Assembly: GCA_947497475.1 (NCBI GenBank)
Contig: CANMGS010000002.1
Span: forward strand, 558,001-622,000
DNA length: 64,000 nt
Reading direction: 5' to 3'
DNA from: an uncultured Amylibacter sp.
GTDB lineage: Bacteria > Pseudomonadota > Alphaproteobacteria > Rhodobacterales > Rhodobacteraceae
The notes beneath the pieces were generated by a model. It saw only the letters and a list, made by a program, of their open reading frames with translations, was not told where the DNA came from and made no database searches. Positions 25,695 through 34,636 of the stretch are shown piece after piece; within the stretch, counting starts at the first letter, position 1, and every line of letters starts with the position of its first letter. The position numbers and the translations under genes are program-made.

Positions 25695-28070
25695 TTACAG
25701 AATAAAATTGCTTTCATCCAAATCGTCAGGATCAACAGATTTTATGATAAGTTTATCACCACTCGATGCACCCTCTAAACCGCTGAGGTCAATTTCAGTT
25801 GCCCAACCTTTGTCTGTGATTAGATTTTTTAGGTCAGAAAATTCTAAGCCATATGATGATAAGTCTATTTGATCGTTTTGTGTTTCGAAATCGTGGATCA
25901 TGTCCTTTCCTCCACCAGCCGATATGATGAATGTGTCACTGGCGCCATCTTTCCACCAATTCCCACCCCATAAATGATCGTTCCCAGCACCGCCTTCGAT
26001 CGTATCCGCGCCAACCCCGCCGATGATCTTATCAGCGCCAGCCCCGCCAGATATTATGTCATCGCCAGCACCTGCATTCAGAAAGTCTTTTCCGTCTCCG
26101 CCAGATAGATCATCATTGCCAACTCCACCGATCAACCGATCATCTCCAGCTCCCCCCGAGAGTTGGTCATCACCGTGACCGCCATATAATGAGTCTGCCC
26201 CACTATCTCCAGAAAGTTGATCATTATCATTTCCGCCATCATGAGGTATTACTTCTGGATTTCGAATTAGGAAGGGGGCTTCTGTATCTACTTCCGCGAA
26301 AGCATCGGCCGACCTTGGATCTACTGCACCATCATTAGAACCAGTTGCTTGTGATGTTGATATAAATTCAGAATATGCACTGCCGTTTTGCCAGTCGACA
26401 TTTACTCTGAAAATAGCACCGTCAGCTGCTGTATTACCATCAAGATCATGGTCGCCTCGATTCAAACCGTAATAAAGATTACCGTCACCATCTAAAAATA
26501 CTGCACCATATGCACCTCGCGCCATGCTTGTTTGCATTTCATCGCCATATAAGGTTCCTGTAATCGGGATTGATGTGATTTCAGGTGCGCCACCAGTTTC
26601 AATTGTGGAAATGTCTATAAGGTGTACAGCACCTACTTCGCCGTTTCCTTTGGGGGATTCAACGGCATAAAAAACATCTTCTTCTGCATTATAAGCAATG
26701 TCATAAGCGCGACCGTTAAATAAATCATTTGGTAGGTTATATACGGTGGTCGTTGGATTGCCATCTGCATCAAGGTTATCAACATCAATTTTTGTAACGC
26801 GATTTAATGAACTGTGAAATGACCATAAATTACCACTGTCATCAAAATCTCCAACATAATCACCGTATGGAGCTTCTCCAATACGATATGCATTTCCATC
26901 GGCATCCATCATTATAAGATCTTTATTCGATACAGGATTACCTAAAGCATCAAAGCCATCTTTTTTGGCGATCCCATAAATTAAATCATCTTCGATGTTA
27001 AAACCAATGGCGTTTATTTTTAAACCAGTCGGGTCGCCCGCATCTATGTATTCGTTTTCAACGGTATCAAATACTTTTAGTTGACCATCTATAACCTGAT
27101 ATAGCTTGGCTTGACCTGGCGCAAAAGCTGAGACAGTGATGTCCTCGCCTCCAACTTCGATATCTTTTTCATAAGAAAAAATTGGCCCGCCTGTGTTTAT
27201 TTCAGGACCATTTGAAATATCATTTTCAACTTCACGGAATGTTAATTCACCTTGACTACCAGTACCTGGGACATCAATGGAATGTGTTTCATATACACCA
27301 GAAGTGGTACTAATTTCTCCTACGACTTGTCCGTTCCAAAGAACTTCTACTGTGCCTGATGTTGAACCACTTGCAAGATTTGCAGCCATTTCAAATGAGA
27401 TTGTATAGGTTTGATCAGCATTCGTGGTGATACCTTGGGACATAGAAGTTTGCCCATCTACTTCGTCGACGCTCCAGACACCCGATTGTTGATAATGTGC
27501 AAAGCTTGTTGGTGTTTCACCAGCATTGTTTGTTTTTAGAATGTTTTCATTTTTTGTATCACCATAGACCACATCGTTGCCGCTGCCTGCATTGATTACA
27601 TCATCACCAGCGCCTCCTTCTGCACGGTCATTCCCATTTTCGAGGTTTAATAAATCATTACCAGTGCCACCAAAGACTTCATCATTACCAGTTCCCGCAT
27701 TTACAATGTCATCGCCTGCGCCTGCATGTAGCTGGTCTTCACCGCCATTCCCTAAAACTACGTCATCGCCGTCACCTGCAATTATCGTATCGTCATAACT
27801 TGGAATATCATCATTAACATTTATCGATAGCTTTGTTGCATCATATACCCATTTCCCATCAATCAATGTCCATTCATTACCGACGATATCACCTGCCGCT
27901 AAATCATTGCCTGCTCCTGATTTGATAATATCGCTTCCAGCATTACCGTTAATTCTGTCAATTTGAGTGTCTTGAGTTTCCTTTGATACTGTATCAGTTG
28001 TGATTGTATCATTGGATTTTGTCCCAATGATCGTATTGAAATTATTCTTTTCGGTGATTTTCGCGGCCAT
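25695..28070 (-). CDS. RTX-type calcium-binding secreted protein
   Basis: About 791 aa. Two blocks of glycine/aspartate-rich hemolysin-type repeats: residues about 98-172 (GAGDDIVNAGTGNDEVFGG and similar) and about 615-705 (GGAGDDRLIGGVGNDDLSGG and similar). Between them is a predicted beta-rich domain resembling a repeated YVTN/DUF6923-type propeller (NAIGFNIEDDLIYGI, DDSGNLWSFHSSLNRVTKID, DIAYNAEEDVFYAVESP). The C-terminus (DTFIISAGGGKDMIHDFETQ onward) is the usual type I secretion end. ATG 28070 is preferred to 28076 because AGGAG is 6 bases before it but abuts the earlier one. Probable substrate of the adjacent T1SS, whose ATPase is interrupted. Biological function unknown. Confidence 0.88.
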   Translation of the reverse strand: MAAKITEKNNFNTIIGTKSNDTITTDTVSKETQDTQIDRINGNAGSDIIKSGAGNDLAAGDIVGNEWTLIDGKWVYDATKLSINVNDDIPSYDDTIIAGDGDDVVLGNGGEDQLHAGAGDDIVNAGTGNDEVFGGTGNDLLNLENGNDRAEGGAGDDVINAGSGNDVVYGDTKNENILKTNNAGETPTSFAHYQQSGVWSVDEVDGQTSMSQGITTNADQTYTISFEMAANLASGSTSGTVEVLWNGQVVGEISTTSGVYETHSIDVPGTGSQGELTFREVENDISNGPEINTGGPIFSYEKDIEVGGEDITVSAFAPGQAKLYQVIDGQLKVFDTVENEYIDAGDPTGLKINAIGFNIEDDLIYGIAKKDGFDALGNPVSNKDLIMMDADGNAYRIGEAPYGDYVGDFDDSGNLWSFHSSLNRVTKIDVDNLDADGNPTTTVYNLPNDLFNGRAYDIAYNAEEDVFYAVESPKGNGEVGAVHLIDISTIETGGAPEITSIPITGTLYGDEMQTSMARGAYGAVFLDGDGNLYYGLNRGDHDLDGNTAADGAIFRVNVDWQNGSAYSEFISTSQATGSNDGAVDPRSADAFAEVDTEAPFLIRNPEVIPHDGGNDNDQLSGDSGADSLYGGHGDDQLSGGAGDDRLIGGVGNDDLSGGDGKDFLNAGAGDDIISGGAGADKIIGGVGADTIEGGAGNDHLWGGNWWKDGASDTFIISAGGGKDMIHDFETQNDQIDLSSYGLEFSDLKNLITDKGWATEIDLSGLEGASSGDKLIIKSVDPDDLDESNFIL

Positions 28071-28174
28071 ACCCATCTCCTACTGTTTGGAAAAGAGATA
28101 GGGAAAAGAATACAAAAAAGGATTAATGGAGATGTTCGTCCGTCAATGAATAAAGATCAAAATTTATAGAAATA

Positions 28175-28279
28175 CTATAAAGCAAGCTTAATGATATAAG
28201 CCACAATCCCAAGGACGAGAACGCTAGCGCACCATATGCCGATAAACCAAAGCATTTTTTTGATCTTGTTGCTTGCCAT
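28175..28279 (-). CDS. Short cytochrome bd accessory subunit (DUF2474/CydX-like), 34 aa
   Basis: MASNKIKKMLWFIGIWCASV then LVLGIVAYIIKLAL: a single transmembrane helix preceded by a short basic N-terminus. Its ATG shares one base with the cydB stop (TAATG), so it is translationally coupled. The position directly after cydB and the Trp-rich helix match the small DUF2474 family found with cyanide-insensitive-type bd oxidases. Such single-helix subunits (CydX in E. coli) stabilise the oxidase haems. Confidence 0.8.
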   Translation of the reverse strand: MASNKIKKMLWFIGIWCASVLVLGIVAYIIKLAL

Positions 28280-29280
28280 TAATGATACCCTTCAGATGGA
28301 TCAATCTTTCCTCGGAAAACCCAATAAGCATAGGCTGTATATATAAGGATTAATGGAACTAAAACGACTGTACCATACAAAGCAAAAGATAAGCTTTCTT
28401 CTGGTGCTGCAGCCTCCGCAATACTTAAAGATGGTGGAACAATATTAGGGTAAAAACTTATCCCAATGCCAGCAAAGCACAGCACGAAAATACTTAAGCT
28501 TGCCATAAAAGGAGAGACGTCTCTATCCTGCTTTAACCCTTTTAATAAACGATAAGTTGCATAGGCCAGAAGTATAGGAACGATAGCGCTGTAACCCAAT
28601 TGTGGCCATGAGAACCAACGATCGAAATATACTGGGTTTTGCAGTGGAGTAAGCAGGCTTACCACACCGATTAGAGCTAGGGTAATGAATGCCAATGGCC
28701 AACTAAACGAGCGCATTTGCGCCTGTAGGCCATCCATTGTCTTCATGACTAGCCATGTTGATCCTAATAGAGCATAGCCAAAGACTACAGCAACGCCTGT
28801 TAAGATTGAAAAAAGACTTAACCAATCCCACCAACCGCCGGCATAAGCACGATCAGCAACTTCGATACCTTGCACCAAAGCACCAAGTGCAATGCCTTGA
28901 CAAAATGCTGCTAATAATGAGCCACCTGCAAATGCGACATCCCAAACCGGTTTCCATTTTTCTGCACGCCATCTGTATTCAAAAGCTACGCCGCGGAAAA
29001 CCAAAGCTAAGAGCATTAATGTGATTGGCATATAAAGCGCAGGCATTACCACGGCATAGGCCAACGGAAATACAGCGAATAAACCACCGCCCCCCATAAC
29101 CAGCCATGTTTCATTGCCATCCCAAACAGGAGCCACTGAATTCATCATGGTATCGCGGTCTTTGTCCGACTTGGCAAAAGGAAATAAAATGCCGATGCCA
29201 AGATCAAAGCCGTCAAGAATGACGTATGTCAGAACAGAAAAAGCAATAATAGCGGCCCAAATTGTTGCAAGATCAAACAT
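28279..29280 (-). CDS. cydB: Cytochrome bd ubiquinol oxidase subunit II
   Basis: 333 aa, eight to nine membrane helices. Family start MFDLATIWAAIIAFSVLTYV, ILDGFDLGIGILFPF and NSVAPVWDGNETWLVMGGGG, which are hallmark CydB segments. It overlaps cydA by 8 bases and the small subunit by one base. Together they form a high-affinity, cyanide-tolerant quinol oxidase that reduces oxygen to water. Confidence 0.96.
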   Translation of the reverse strand: MFDLATIWAAIIAFSVLTYVILDGFDLGIGILFPFAKSDKDRDTMMNSVAPVWDGNETWLVMGGGGLFAVFPLAYAVVMPALYMPITLMLLALVFRGVAFEYRWRAEKWKPVWDVAFAGGSLLAAFCQGIALGALVQGIEVADRAYAGGWWDWLSLFSILTGVAVVFGYALLGSTWLVMKTMDGLQAQMRSFSWPLAFITLALIGVVSLLTPLQNPVYFDRWFSWPQLGYSAIVPILLAYATYRLLKGLKQDRDVSPFMASLSIFVLCFAGIGISFYPNIVPPSLSIAEAAAPEESLSFALYGTVVLVPLILIYTAYAYWVFRGKIDPSEGYH

Positions 29281-30688
29281 CGGAATCTCCTTTCACTGCC
29301 GATTGCACTTGCTGTGCAGGCGTTACCCCCGCTGTCCGGATTGGACCATCACGAAGACCAAGACGTTTTGTGTCAGGTGTTTTGGACATCATTTGTAAAA
29401 TGTAGATTGTGCCAGCGCCGAAGACAAAGAAGTAAACAACAATAAAGGCGAGTAGGGAGGCCGCTACTGCGGGTGCTTCGATCGGTGCTAAAGAGTCGCT
29501 GGTACGTAACAGTCCATATACTGTGAACGGTTGCCGGCCGACTTCAGTTGTAACCCATCCCGCTAATACAGCGATAAAGCCAGTTGGACCCATTATTATA
29601 GCTGCACGGTGTAGCCATTTTGCTTCGTATAATGTGCCGCGAAAGCGCGCCCAAAGGCTCCACATGCCGATAAGCAGCATACCAAAACCAATGGAAACCA
29701 TTATCCGAAAACTCCAAAATACGATAGCAACAGGTGGTTCATCTTTGTCAGGAATAGTATCAAGTCCGTCTAAAGGAGCGTTTAGATCGTGCTTTAGAAT
29801 TAAAGAAGATAGCTTTGGGATTTCGATTGCGTAATCGATGCGTTTCTCTTCAGGATTTGGTATTCCAAACAAAATCAAAGGAGCGCCGTTCGGATGGCTG
29901 TCATAATGGCCTTCCATCGCCATAATCTTAACGGGTTGATGTTCTAATGTGTTCAACCCATGCAGATCACCTACGAATATCTGTATTGGGGCAACAATAG
30001 CTGCCATCCATAATGCCATGGAAAACATTATACGTGTAGCTGGATTGTGGTGGTCTTTGAGCAAATGCCAAGCAGCGACAGCGCCGACAACAAACGATGT
30101 TGTCAAAAAAGCTGCTATAACCATATGAGCCAATCTATATGGAAAGGATGGATTGAAAACGATGGCCCACCAATCAGTAGGTATAAATTGACCATCCTCA
30201 TTCATGGCGAAACCAGCGGGGGTCTGCATCCAAGAGTTTACTGATAAAATCCATGTTGCGGACATTAATGTTCCAAAGGCAACCATAGCTGTTGCAAACA
30301 TATGTAAGCGGTTGCCTACACGCTCACGACCGAAGAGCATAATACCAAGAAAGCCAGCTTCTAAGAAAAAAGCAGATAGAACTTCATATGCCATCAAGGG
30401 ACCAATAACAGGGCCAGCTTTGTCCGAAAATACAGACCAATTGGTGCCAAATTGGTAAGACATAACAATACCAGATACGACGCCCATAGCAAAAGCTACT
30501 GCAAAAATCTTTTTCCAGTACTCAAATAGAGTGCGATAATGATCATTACCTGTTTTTAACCAAAGCCCATTCAGAACAGCAAGATAACTAGCCAGACCAA
30601 TTGAAAAGGATGGAAAGATAATGTGAAATGACACCGTGAAAGCAAATTGTATACGGGCCAAGGTTTCCGCTGTGAACGCATCAAGCAT
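29273..30688 (-). CDS. cydA: Cytochrome bd ubiquinol oxidase subunit I (short Q-loop, CIO type)
   Basis: 471 aa. Haem-ligand region FAFTVSFHIIFPSFSIG contains the conserved His near residue 22. The second His is in YRLAHMVIAAFL and the GRQP motif appears as TEVGRQPFTVYG. The protein lacks the long Q-loop insertion, which is the cyanide-insensitive (CioA) form common in Rhodobacteraceae. ATG with AGG at 6-7 bases upstream. Divergently transcribed from an Rrf2-type regulator about 96 bp away, so this operon may be its target. Confidence 0.95.
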   Translation of the reverse strand: MLDAFTAETLARIQFAFTVSFHIIFPSFSIGLASYLAVLNGLWLKTGNDHYRTLFEYWKKIFAVAFAMGVVSGIVMSYQFGTNWSVFSDKAGPVIGPLMAYEVLSAFFLEAGFLGIMLFGRERVGNRLHMFATAMVAFGTLMSATWILSVNSWMQTPAGFAMNEDGQFIPTDWWAIVFNPSFPYRLAHMVIAAFLTTSFVVGAVAAWHLLKDHHNPATRIMFSMALWMAAIVAPIQIFVGDLHGLNTLEHQPVKIMAMEGHYDSHPNGAPLILFGIPNPEEKRIDYAIEIPKLSSLILKHDLNAPLDGLDTIPDKDEPPVAIVFWSFRIMVSIGFGMLLIGMWSLWARFRGTLYEAKWLHRAAIIMGPTGFIAVLAGWVTTEVGRQPFTVYGLLRTSDSLAPIEAPAVAASLLAFIVVYFFVFGAGTIYILQMMSKTPDTKRLGLRDGPIRTAGVTPAQQVQSAVKGDSDV

Positions 30689-30784
30689 AGCTAACCTATA
30701 AAGTTATATTTCATATATTGCTTTTTAAGTGTCATGAAATTATTCAAGATTATAAAGACAACGTTTTGTCGCACGGGAGACATT

Positions 30785-31246
30785 ATGAAGCTGACCAATT
30801 ATTCGAATTATGCCTTGAGGTCTTTGCAATTGGCTGCATTACACGCTCCAAATCTTGTGCGTGTCGATGACGTTGTGAATGTGCATAAACTGGCAAGACC
30901 TCACATTGTTAAGATCGTTCATGAGTTAGGGCAGGCTGGGTATTTGGAAACCGTAAGAGGGCGAAATGGCGGTTTTAGGCTTGCAAAAGATGCAAATGAC
31001 ATTGTTGTTGGGGATGTTTTGCGTATTACAGAAGGCCCATTCGATGTTGTCGAATGTTTTAATAAAAATACAAACACTTGCCCTTTAATCGGTATTTGTA
31101 AGTTATCGAATGCGATGCAAAAGGCGACGATGGCATTCTTATCAGTTCTTGATGATTTAACTATTGGGGACATTGCATCAAACAAATATGAGTTACTAAG
31201 TCGCATCATTCCACTCGAACGTAATCCAGTCACAGTAGCGGAGTAA
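30785..31246 (+). CDS. Rrf2-family [Fe-S] transcriptional regulator (NsrR/RirA-like)
   Basis: 153 aa. Winged-helix N-terminus (MKLTNYSNYALRSLQLAALH; ARPHIVKIVHELGQAGYLETVRGRNGG split over residues about 40-68). Three cysteines follow in C-x7-C-x5-C spacing within ECFNKNTNTCPLIGICKL, which can ligate an iron-sulfur cluster. The spacing fits NsrR and RirA types. I start at ATG 30785 with GGGAGA just upstream. Probably senses nitric oxide or Fe-S/sulfide status. Divergent from cydAB and 4 bases upstream of a Crp/Fnr gene; both are plausible targets. Confidence 0.87.
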   Translation: MKLTNYSNYALRSLQLAALHAPNLVRVDDVVNVHKLARPHIVKIVHELGQAGYLETVRGRNGGFRLAKDANDIVVGDVLRITEGPFDVVECFNKNTNTCPLIGICKLSNAMQKATMAFLSVLDDLTIGDIASNKYELLSRIIPLERNPVTVAE

Positions 31247-31250
31247 TCAA

Positions 31251-31907
31251 ATGGATTGGATTACACAATTTAGCGCCTTAGATGATTTATCCCCTGACTT
31301 GCGTGCTAAACTTATTTTGCAAACACAAGTTGTATCTGTGCCCAAAGACACCGTTATTTTCGGTCCAGGCAAAAAGCCAGACAGCATGATGTTCCTGATT
31401 TCTGGTTCTGTCCGTGTAAGCCAGCTTTCTGAAACAGGTCGCGAAATTGTATTATACCGTATTAACGCAGGGCAAAGTTGTTTCCTGACAACGGCATCAT
31501 TATTGGCATATGAAGAATATACTGCAGAAGGTGTTGCGGAAACGGATATCAAAGCGGCATCCATCCCACGATCTGTTTTTGATGCGATGGTCTCACAATC
31601 TGCTGAGTTTCGTCACTTTATATTCTCGACTTATTCAAAACGGATTACGGATCTGTTTATAGTCATTGAAGAAATCGCGTTTAAACGAATAGATATTCGT
31701 CTTGCGTATAAACTTCTTGAATTGAGTGATGAAAATGATTTGGTTGCAGCAACACATCAAGTTCTTGCAACTGAACTCGGCACGGCCCGTGAAGTTATCT
31801 CACGACAGTTGCAGGAGTTTCAACGGCGATCATGGATTAAAGCCAGTCGCGGTATTGTCACATTAATTGACCCTATTGCTCTTAAAAAACTTTCAGACTC
31901 TGAATAA
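31251..31907 (+). CDS. Crp/Fnr family transcriptional regulator
   Basis: 218 aa. N-terminal cyclic-nucleotide-like sensor domain (VSVPKDTVIFGPGKKPDSMM, LISGSVRVSQLSETGREIVLY) and C-terminal HTH (THQVLATELGTAREVISRQLQEF). The Fnr N-terminal cysteine cluster is absent; a single Cys lies in the sensor (NAGQSCFLTTA). It is therefore not an oxygen-sensing Fnr. The frame follows the Rrf2 regulator after 4 bases and precedes a DUF2892 membrane protein and a persulfide-dioxygenase-like enzyme, so it may control sulfide/sulfur-compound oxidation. The sensed signal is inference. Confidence 0.88.
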   Translation: MDWITQFSALDDLSPDLRAKLILQTQVVSVPKDTVIFGPGKKPDSMMFLISGSVRVSQLSETGREIVLYRINAGQSCFLTTASLLAYEEYTAEGVAETDIKAASIPRSVFDAMVSQSAEFRHFIFSTYSKRITDLFIVIEEIAFKRIDIRLAYKLLELSDENDLVAATHQVLATELGTAREVISRQLQEFQRRSWIKASRGIVTLIDPIALKKLSDSE

Positions 31908-31990
31908 TGAATTCTTAGCTTAGTGATAATGTCACCGACAAAAGCATTGAGGTTTCGTAGATATAAAGAAACATTCTTTAGGAGCAAATA

Positions 31991-32197
31991 ATGAATATTG
32001 GAAATTTTGACCGTGTATTTCGTATCATTTTAGGGTTAGCTTTAATCATAGCGCCTTTTGTGACTTCATTTTCGATGTGGGATAATTCGATCATTAAAAT
32101 CGGTGCTATCTTTATTGGCGTTGTCTTGATTGCAACTGCACAATTTCGCTTTTGCCCACTATACCGTTTGGTTGGCATCAGAACCTGTAAATTCTAA
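31991..32197 (+). CDS. DUF2892 (YgaP membrane-domain type) protein
   Basis: 68 aa with two hydrophobic helices. MNIGNFDRVFRIILGLALII then IGAIFIGVVLIATAQFRFCP, matching the DUF2892 family, including the C-terminal FCPLYRL-x-GIRTC stretch. The two cysteines at the end are typical. Members are usually found with rhodaneses or persulfide dioxygenases, as here. ATG is preceded by TAGGAGC at 31979-31985. Confidence 0.87.
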   Translation: MNIGNFDRVFRIILGLALIIAPFVTSFSMWDNSIIKIGAIFIGVVLIATAQFRFCPLYRLVGIRTCKF

Positions 32198-32231
32198 AGC
32201 GTGCATCATACGCGCGATTGCGGAGATTAGA

Positions 32232-33116
32232 ATGTCTGATTATCCAGTTGATATGTCACAAAACCCAGAAGTTAAGGCGTTTTTTGATACAGCAACCAAT
32301 ACCATTTCTTATGTAGTAAAAGACCCAAACAGCAGAGCCTGTGCAGTCATCGATTCCGTTATGGATATCGATTATGCTGCTGGTCGTATCACATACGAAC
32401 ATGCTGATGCTATGATTGATTATGTGCAGAACAATGATCTAGATTTACAATGGATCATTGAAACGCACGTCCATGCGGACCATTTATCTGCAGCACCATA
32501 TATCCAGGAAAAGCTGGGTGGTAAAATGGGTATAGGGGAAAACATCACTCTAATTCAAAATACGTTTGGTAAGATTTTCAATGAAGGGACAGAGTTTCAA
32601 CGCGACGGGAGTCAATTTGATGCATTGTTTCAAGAGGGCTCAACATATAAAATTGGGGATCTAAAGGCATTCACATTACATACTCCAGGGCATACGCCAG
32701 CTTGTATGGTGCATGTTATTGGTGACGCTGCATTCGTAGGCGATACGCTGTTTATGCCTGACGGTGGATCTGCGCGTTGCGATTTTCCAGGTGGATCTGC
32801 TGAAGAACTATACGATTCAATCCAAAAGGTTCTTAGCCTGCCAGATGAAATGCGTTTATTCATGTGTCATGACTATGGCCCCAATGGACGTGATATTCAG
32901 TGGGAAACTACGGTTGGCGATGAGAAGCAACATAATATTCATGTTGGTGGTGGCAAAACAAAAGAGGAATTTGTAACGTTTCGCACCGAACGAGATGCAG
33001 AACTTGAGATGCCAAAACTTATTATACCTGCGTTACAAGTTAATATGCGTGCAGGTGAAGTGCCATCAGATGAGGATGGCAATCCTGTACTTAAGGTACC
33101 CGTAAACGGTCTTTAA
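32232..33116 (+). CDS. MBL-fold hydrolase, persulfide dioxygenase-like (Blh/ETHE1 group)
   Basis: 294 aa. Metal-binding motif THVHADHLSA (residues about 78-87), plus HTPGHTPACMVHV, VGDTLFMPDGGSARCDFPGG and MCHDYGPNG, the usual ETHE1/Blh pattern for a mononuclear iron persulfide dioxygenase. The start is ATG 32232 with GGAGATTAGA upstream; a longer frame overlaps DUF2892 but is out of family. The substrate is probably glutathione persulfide, giving sulfite. With DUF2892 and the two regulators it forms a sulfide-detoxification unit beside the bd oxidase. Confidence 0.88.
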   Translation: MSDYPVDMSQNPEVKAFFDTATNTISYVVKDPNSRACAVIDSVMDIDYAAGRITYEHADAMIDYVQNNDLDLQWIIETHVHADHLSAAPYIQEKLGGKMGIGENITLIQNTFGKIFNEGTEFQRDGSQFDALFQEGSTYKIGDLKAFTLHTPGHTPACMVHVIGDAAFVGDTLFMPDGGSARCDFPGGSAEELYDSIQKVLSLPDEMRLFMCHDYGPNGRDIQWETTVGDEKQHNIHVGGGKTKEEFVTFRTERDAELEMPKLIIPALQVNMRAGEVPSDEDGNPVLKVPVNGL

Positions 33117-33118
33117 TT

Positions 33119-34636
33119 TTATAACGTATCAGCGAGCTTCAACCGTTGTATTTTACCGGACGGCCCCTTTGGCAGTTCAGGTAAAATATAAATACAGTCG
33201 GGTGACTTGAAGGAACCAAGTTTACGCTCACATAATGAAAGTAACTCTTTGTCCGTTGTTTGACTACCTTTTGTTAAGCGCACAGCAGCTTCAACACGTT
33301 GCCCGTATTTTTGACATGGGCGTGCGAATGCAGCTGCTTCAACAACATCGTTATGACAATATAGGGCTTCATCAATCTCACGGGGTGCAATGTTTTCGCC
33401 GCCTTTGATGATTAGTTCTTTCAAACGACCAGTAATGAAAACATAACCATCTTGATCCTGATATCCTAAATCGCCTGTACGCATCCATCCATCCGATGTG
33501 AATGTGCCATCAGTTGCGTCTTTGTTATCTAAGTATTCGAGCAAAACATTTGGGCCGCGTACTGCAAGTTCTCCTGTAACGCATGCATTTGCCCTTTTCA
33601 TATTTTCATCTAAAATTGCAATTTCATTGCCATATCCAATCCCAGGTGATCCGATCTTACGTAATCCAGGAGGAAGGGGGTTTGACAATATTTGTGCCGA
33701 GGTTTCTGTAAGTCCCATGGTTTCCACGATTGGAATGCCAAATTTATCTTCAAACCCTCGTTGTATTTCTGGGGCCAGCGGAGCTGATGCTGAACGGGCA
33801 AAGCGCATATTCGCTTTACATGCTGCATTGGGCTCGCGATCACTGTGTAATAGGTGCGATATGATAGTTGGAACAACCGAAAACCAGGTGATTTTTTGGC
33901 TTTCGCAATGATGCCAAAAATCTGTGTTTGAGAATCTTTGGGCTACAGCAACAAAACCGCCTGAAATAAGGGGGGCCACCAGAGTGACGCAGAGCCCATT
34001 AATGTGATAGAAAGGCAGTACACAAAAAGCGCGGTCTTGTTCTGTTAATTCATGTGCTACGGCAGTCGTCCAACCACCTGCAAGTAGGCTGGATTGTGAA
34101 TGTACGACGCCTTTAGGTAAGCCAGTTGTCCCAGATGTATACATCAAGAGAGCATGGTCTGTTTCAGAGACATCGTGCAATTTAATATCGAGCGTATCAA
34201 AGCAAGTTTCTTCTGTAACAGTGATTAAATTGGGTTTTACAGTTGCCTCTTGTAATGCGGCATTGCAAACAGATTTTTGACATGGGCTGACAAAGATATG
34301 ATTTGTTTTACTGTGACTTATGGCATGGCCCAATGCAGCAGGTCCTGCAGCAAGATTTAACGGCGTGGCGCGAAAGCCGCCGTATAAAATCCCGAATAAA
34401 CATATTATGCCTTCACGGCTGTTTGGCATGCATGTTGCAACACTTTCACCCTTAGCTATTCCTAGGTCTGTTAAATACGCTGCAATAGATTTTGCGGCAT
34501 CACAAAGCTCTGCCCATGAAAGTTCACTATCATCTTTGAAAAAATAATGGCTTTTTACATTGGGAGCGGTATTGGCACGAAAATTAATCCAATCCCTGAC
34601 AGTGCCTTTTGGTGAAACTTTGTGGTCAAAAATCAC
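33119..34636 (-). CDS. AMP-forming acyl-CoA synthetase, probable sulfoacetate--CoA ligase (SauT-like)
   Basis: 505 aa. Motifs of the acyl-adenylate family: LLMYTSGTTGLPKGVVH, MGLTETSAQ, DGWMRTGDLGYQDQDGYVFI, GRLKELIIKGGENIAP and PKGPSGKIQR (catalytic Lys). I start at GTG 34636, which overlaps the sauS-type stop as GTGA and has GGAAGGTGG upstream; the ATG 34654 frame is not favoured. With an acylating aldehyde dehydrogenase immediately upstream, sulfoacetyl-CoA formation is the best guess by analogy with the Cupriavidus sauRSTU pathway. A dicarboxylate or other carboxylate ligase is the alternative. Confidence 0.78.
   Translation of the reverse strand: MIFDHKVSPKGTVRDWINFRANTAPNVKSHYFFKDDSELSWAELCDAAKSIAAYLTDLGIAKGESVATCMPNSREGIICLFGILYGGFRATPLNLAAGPAALGHAISHSKTNHIFVSPCQKSVCNAALQEATVKPNLITVTEETCFDTLDIKLHDVSETDHALLMYTSGTTGLPKGVVHSQSSLLAGGWTTAVAHELTEQDRAFCVLPFYHINGLCVTLVAPLISGGFVAVAQRFSNTDFWHHCESQKITWFSVVPTIISHLLHSDREPNAACKANMRFARSASAPLAPEIQRGFEDKFGIPIVETMGLTETSAQILSNPLPPGLRKIGSPGIGYGNEIAILDENMKRANACVTGELAVRGPNVLLEYLDNKDATDGTFTSDGWMRTGDLGYQDQDGYVFITGRLKELIIKGGENIAPREIDEALYCHNDVVEAAAFARPCQKYGQRVEAAVRLTKGSQTTDKELLSLCERKLGSFKSPDCIYILPELPKGPSGKIQRLKLADTL

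Noticed and set aside
25695-28070. Plus-strand frames within the RTX gene
   Set aside because: They arise from the Gly/Asp repeat complement and have no independent support.
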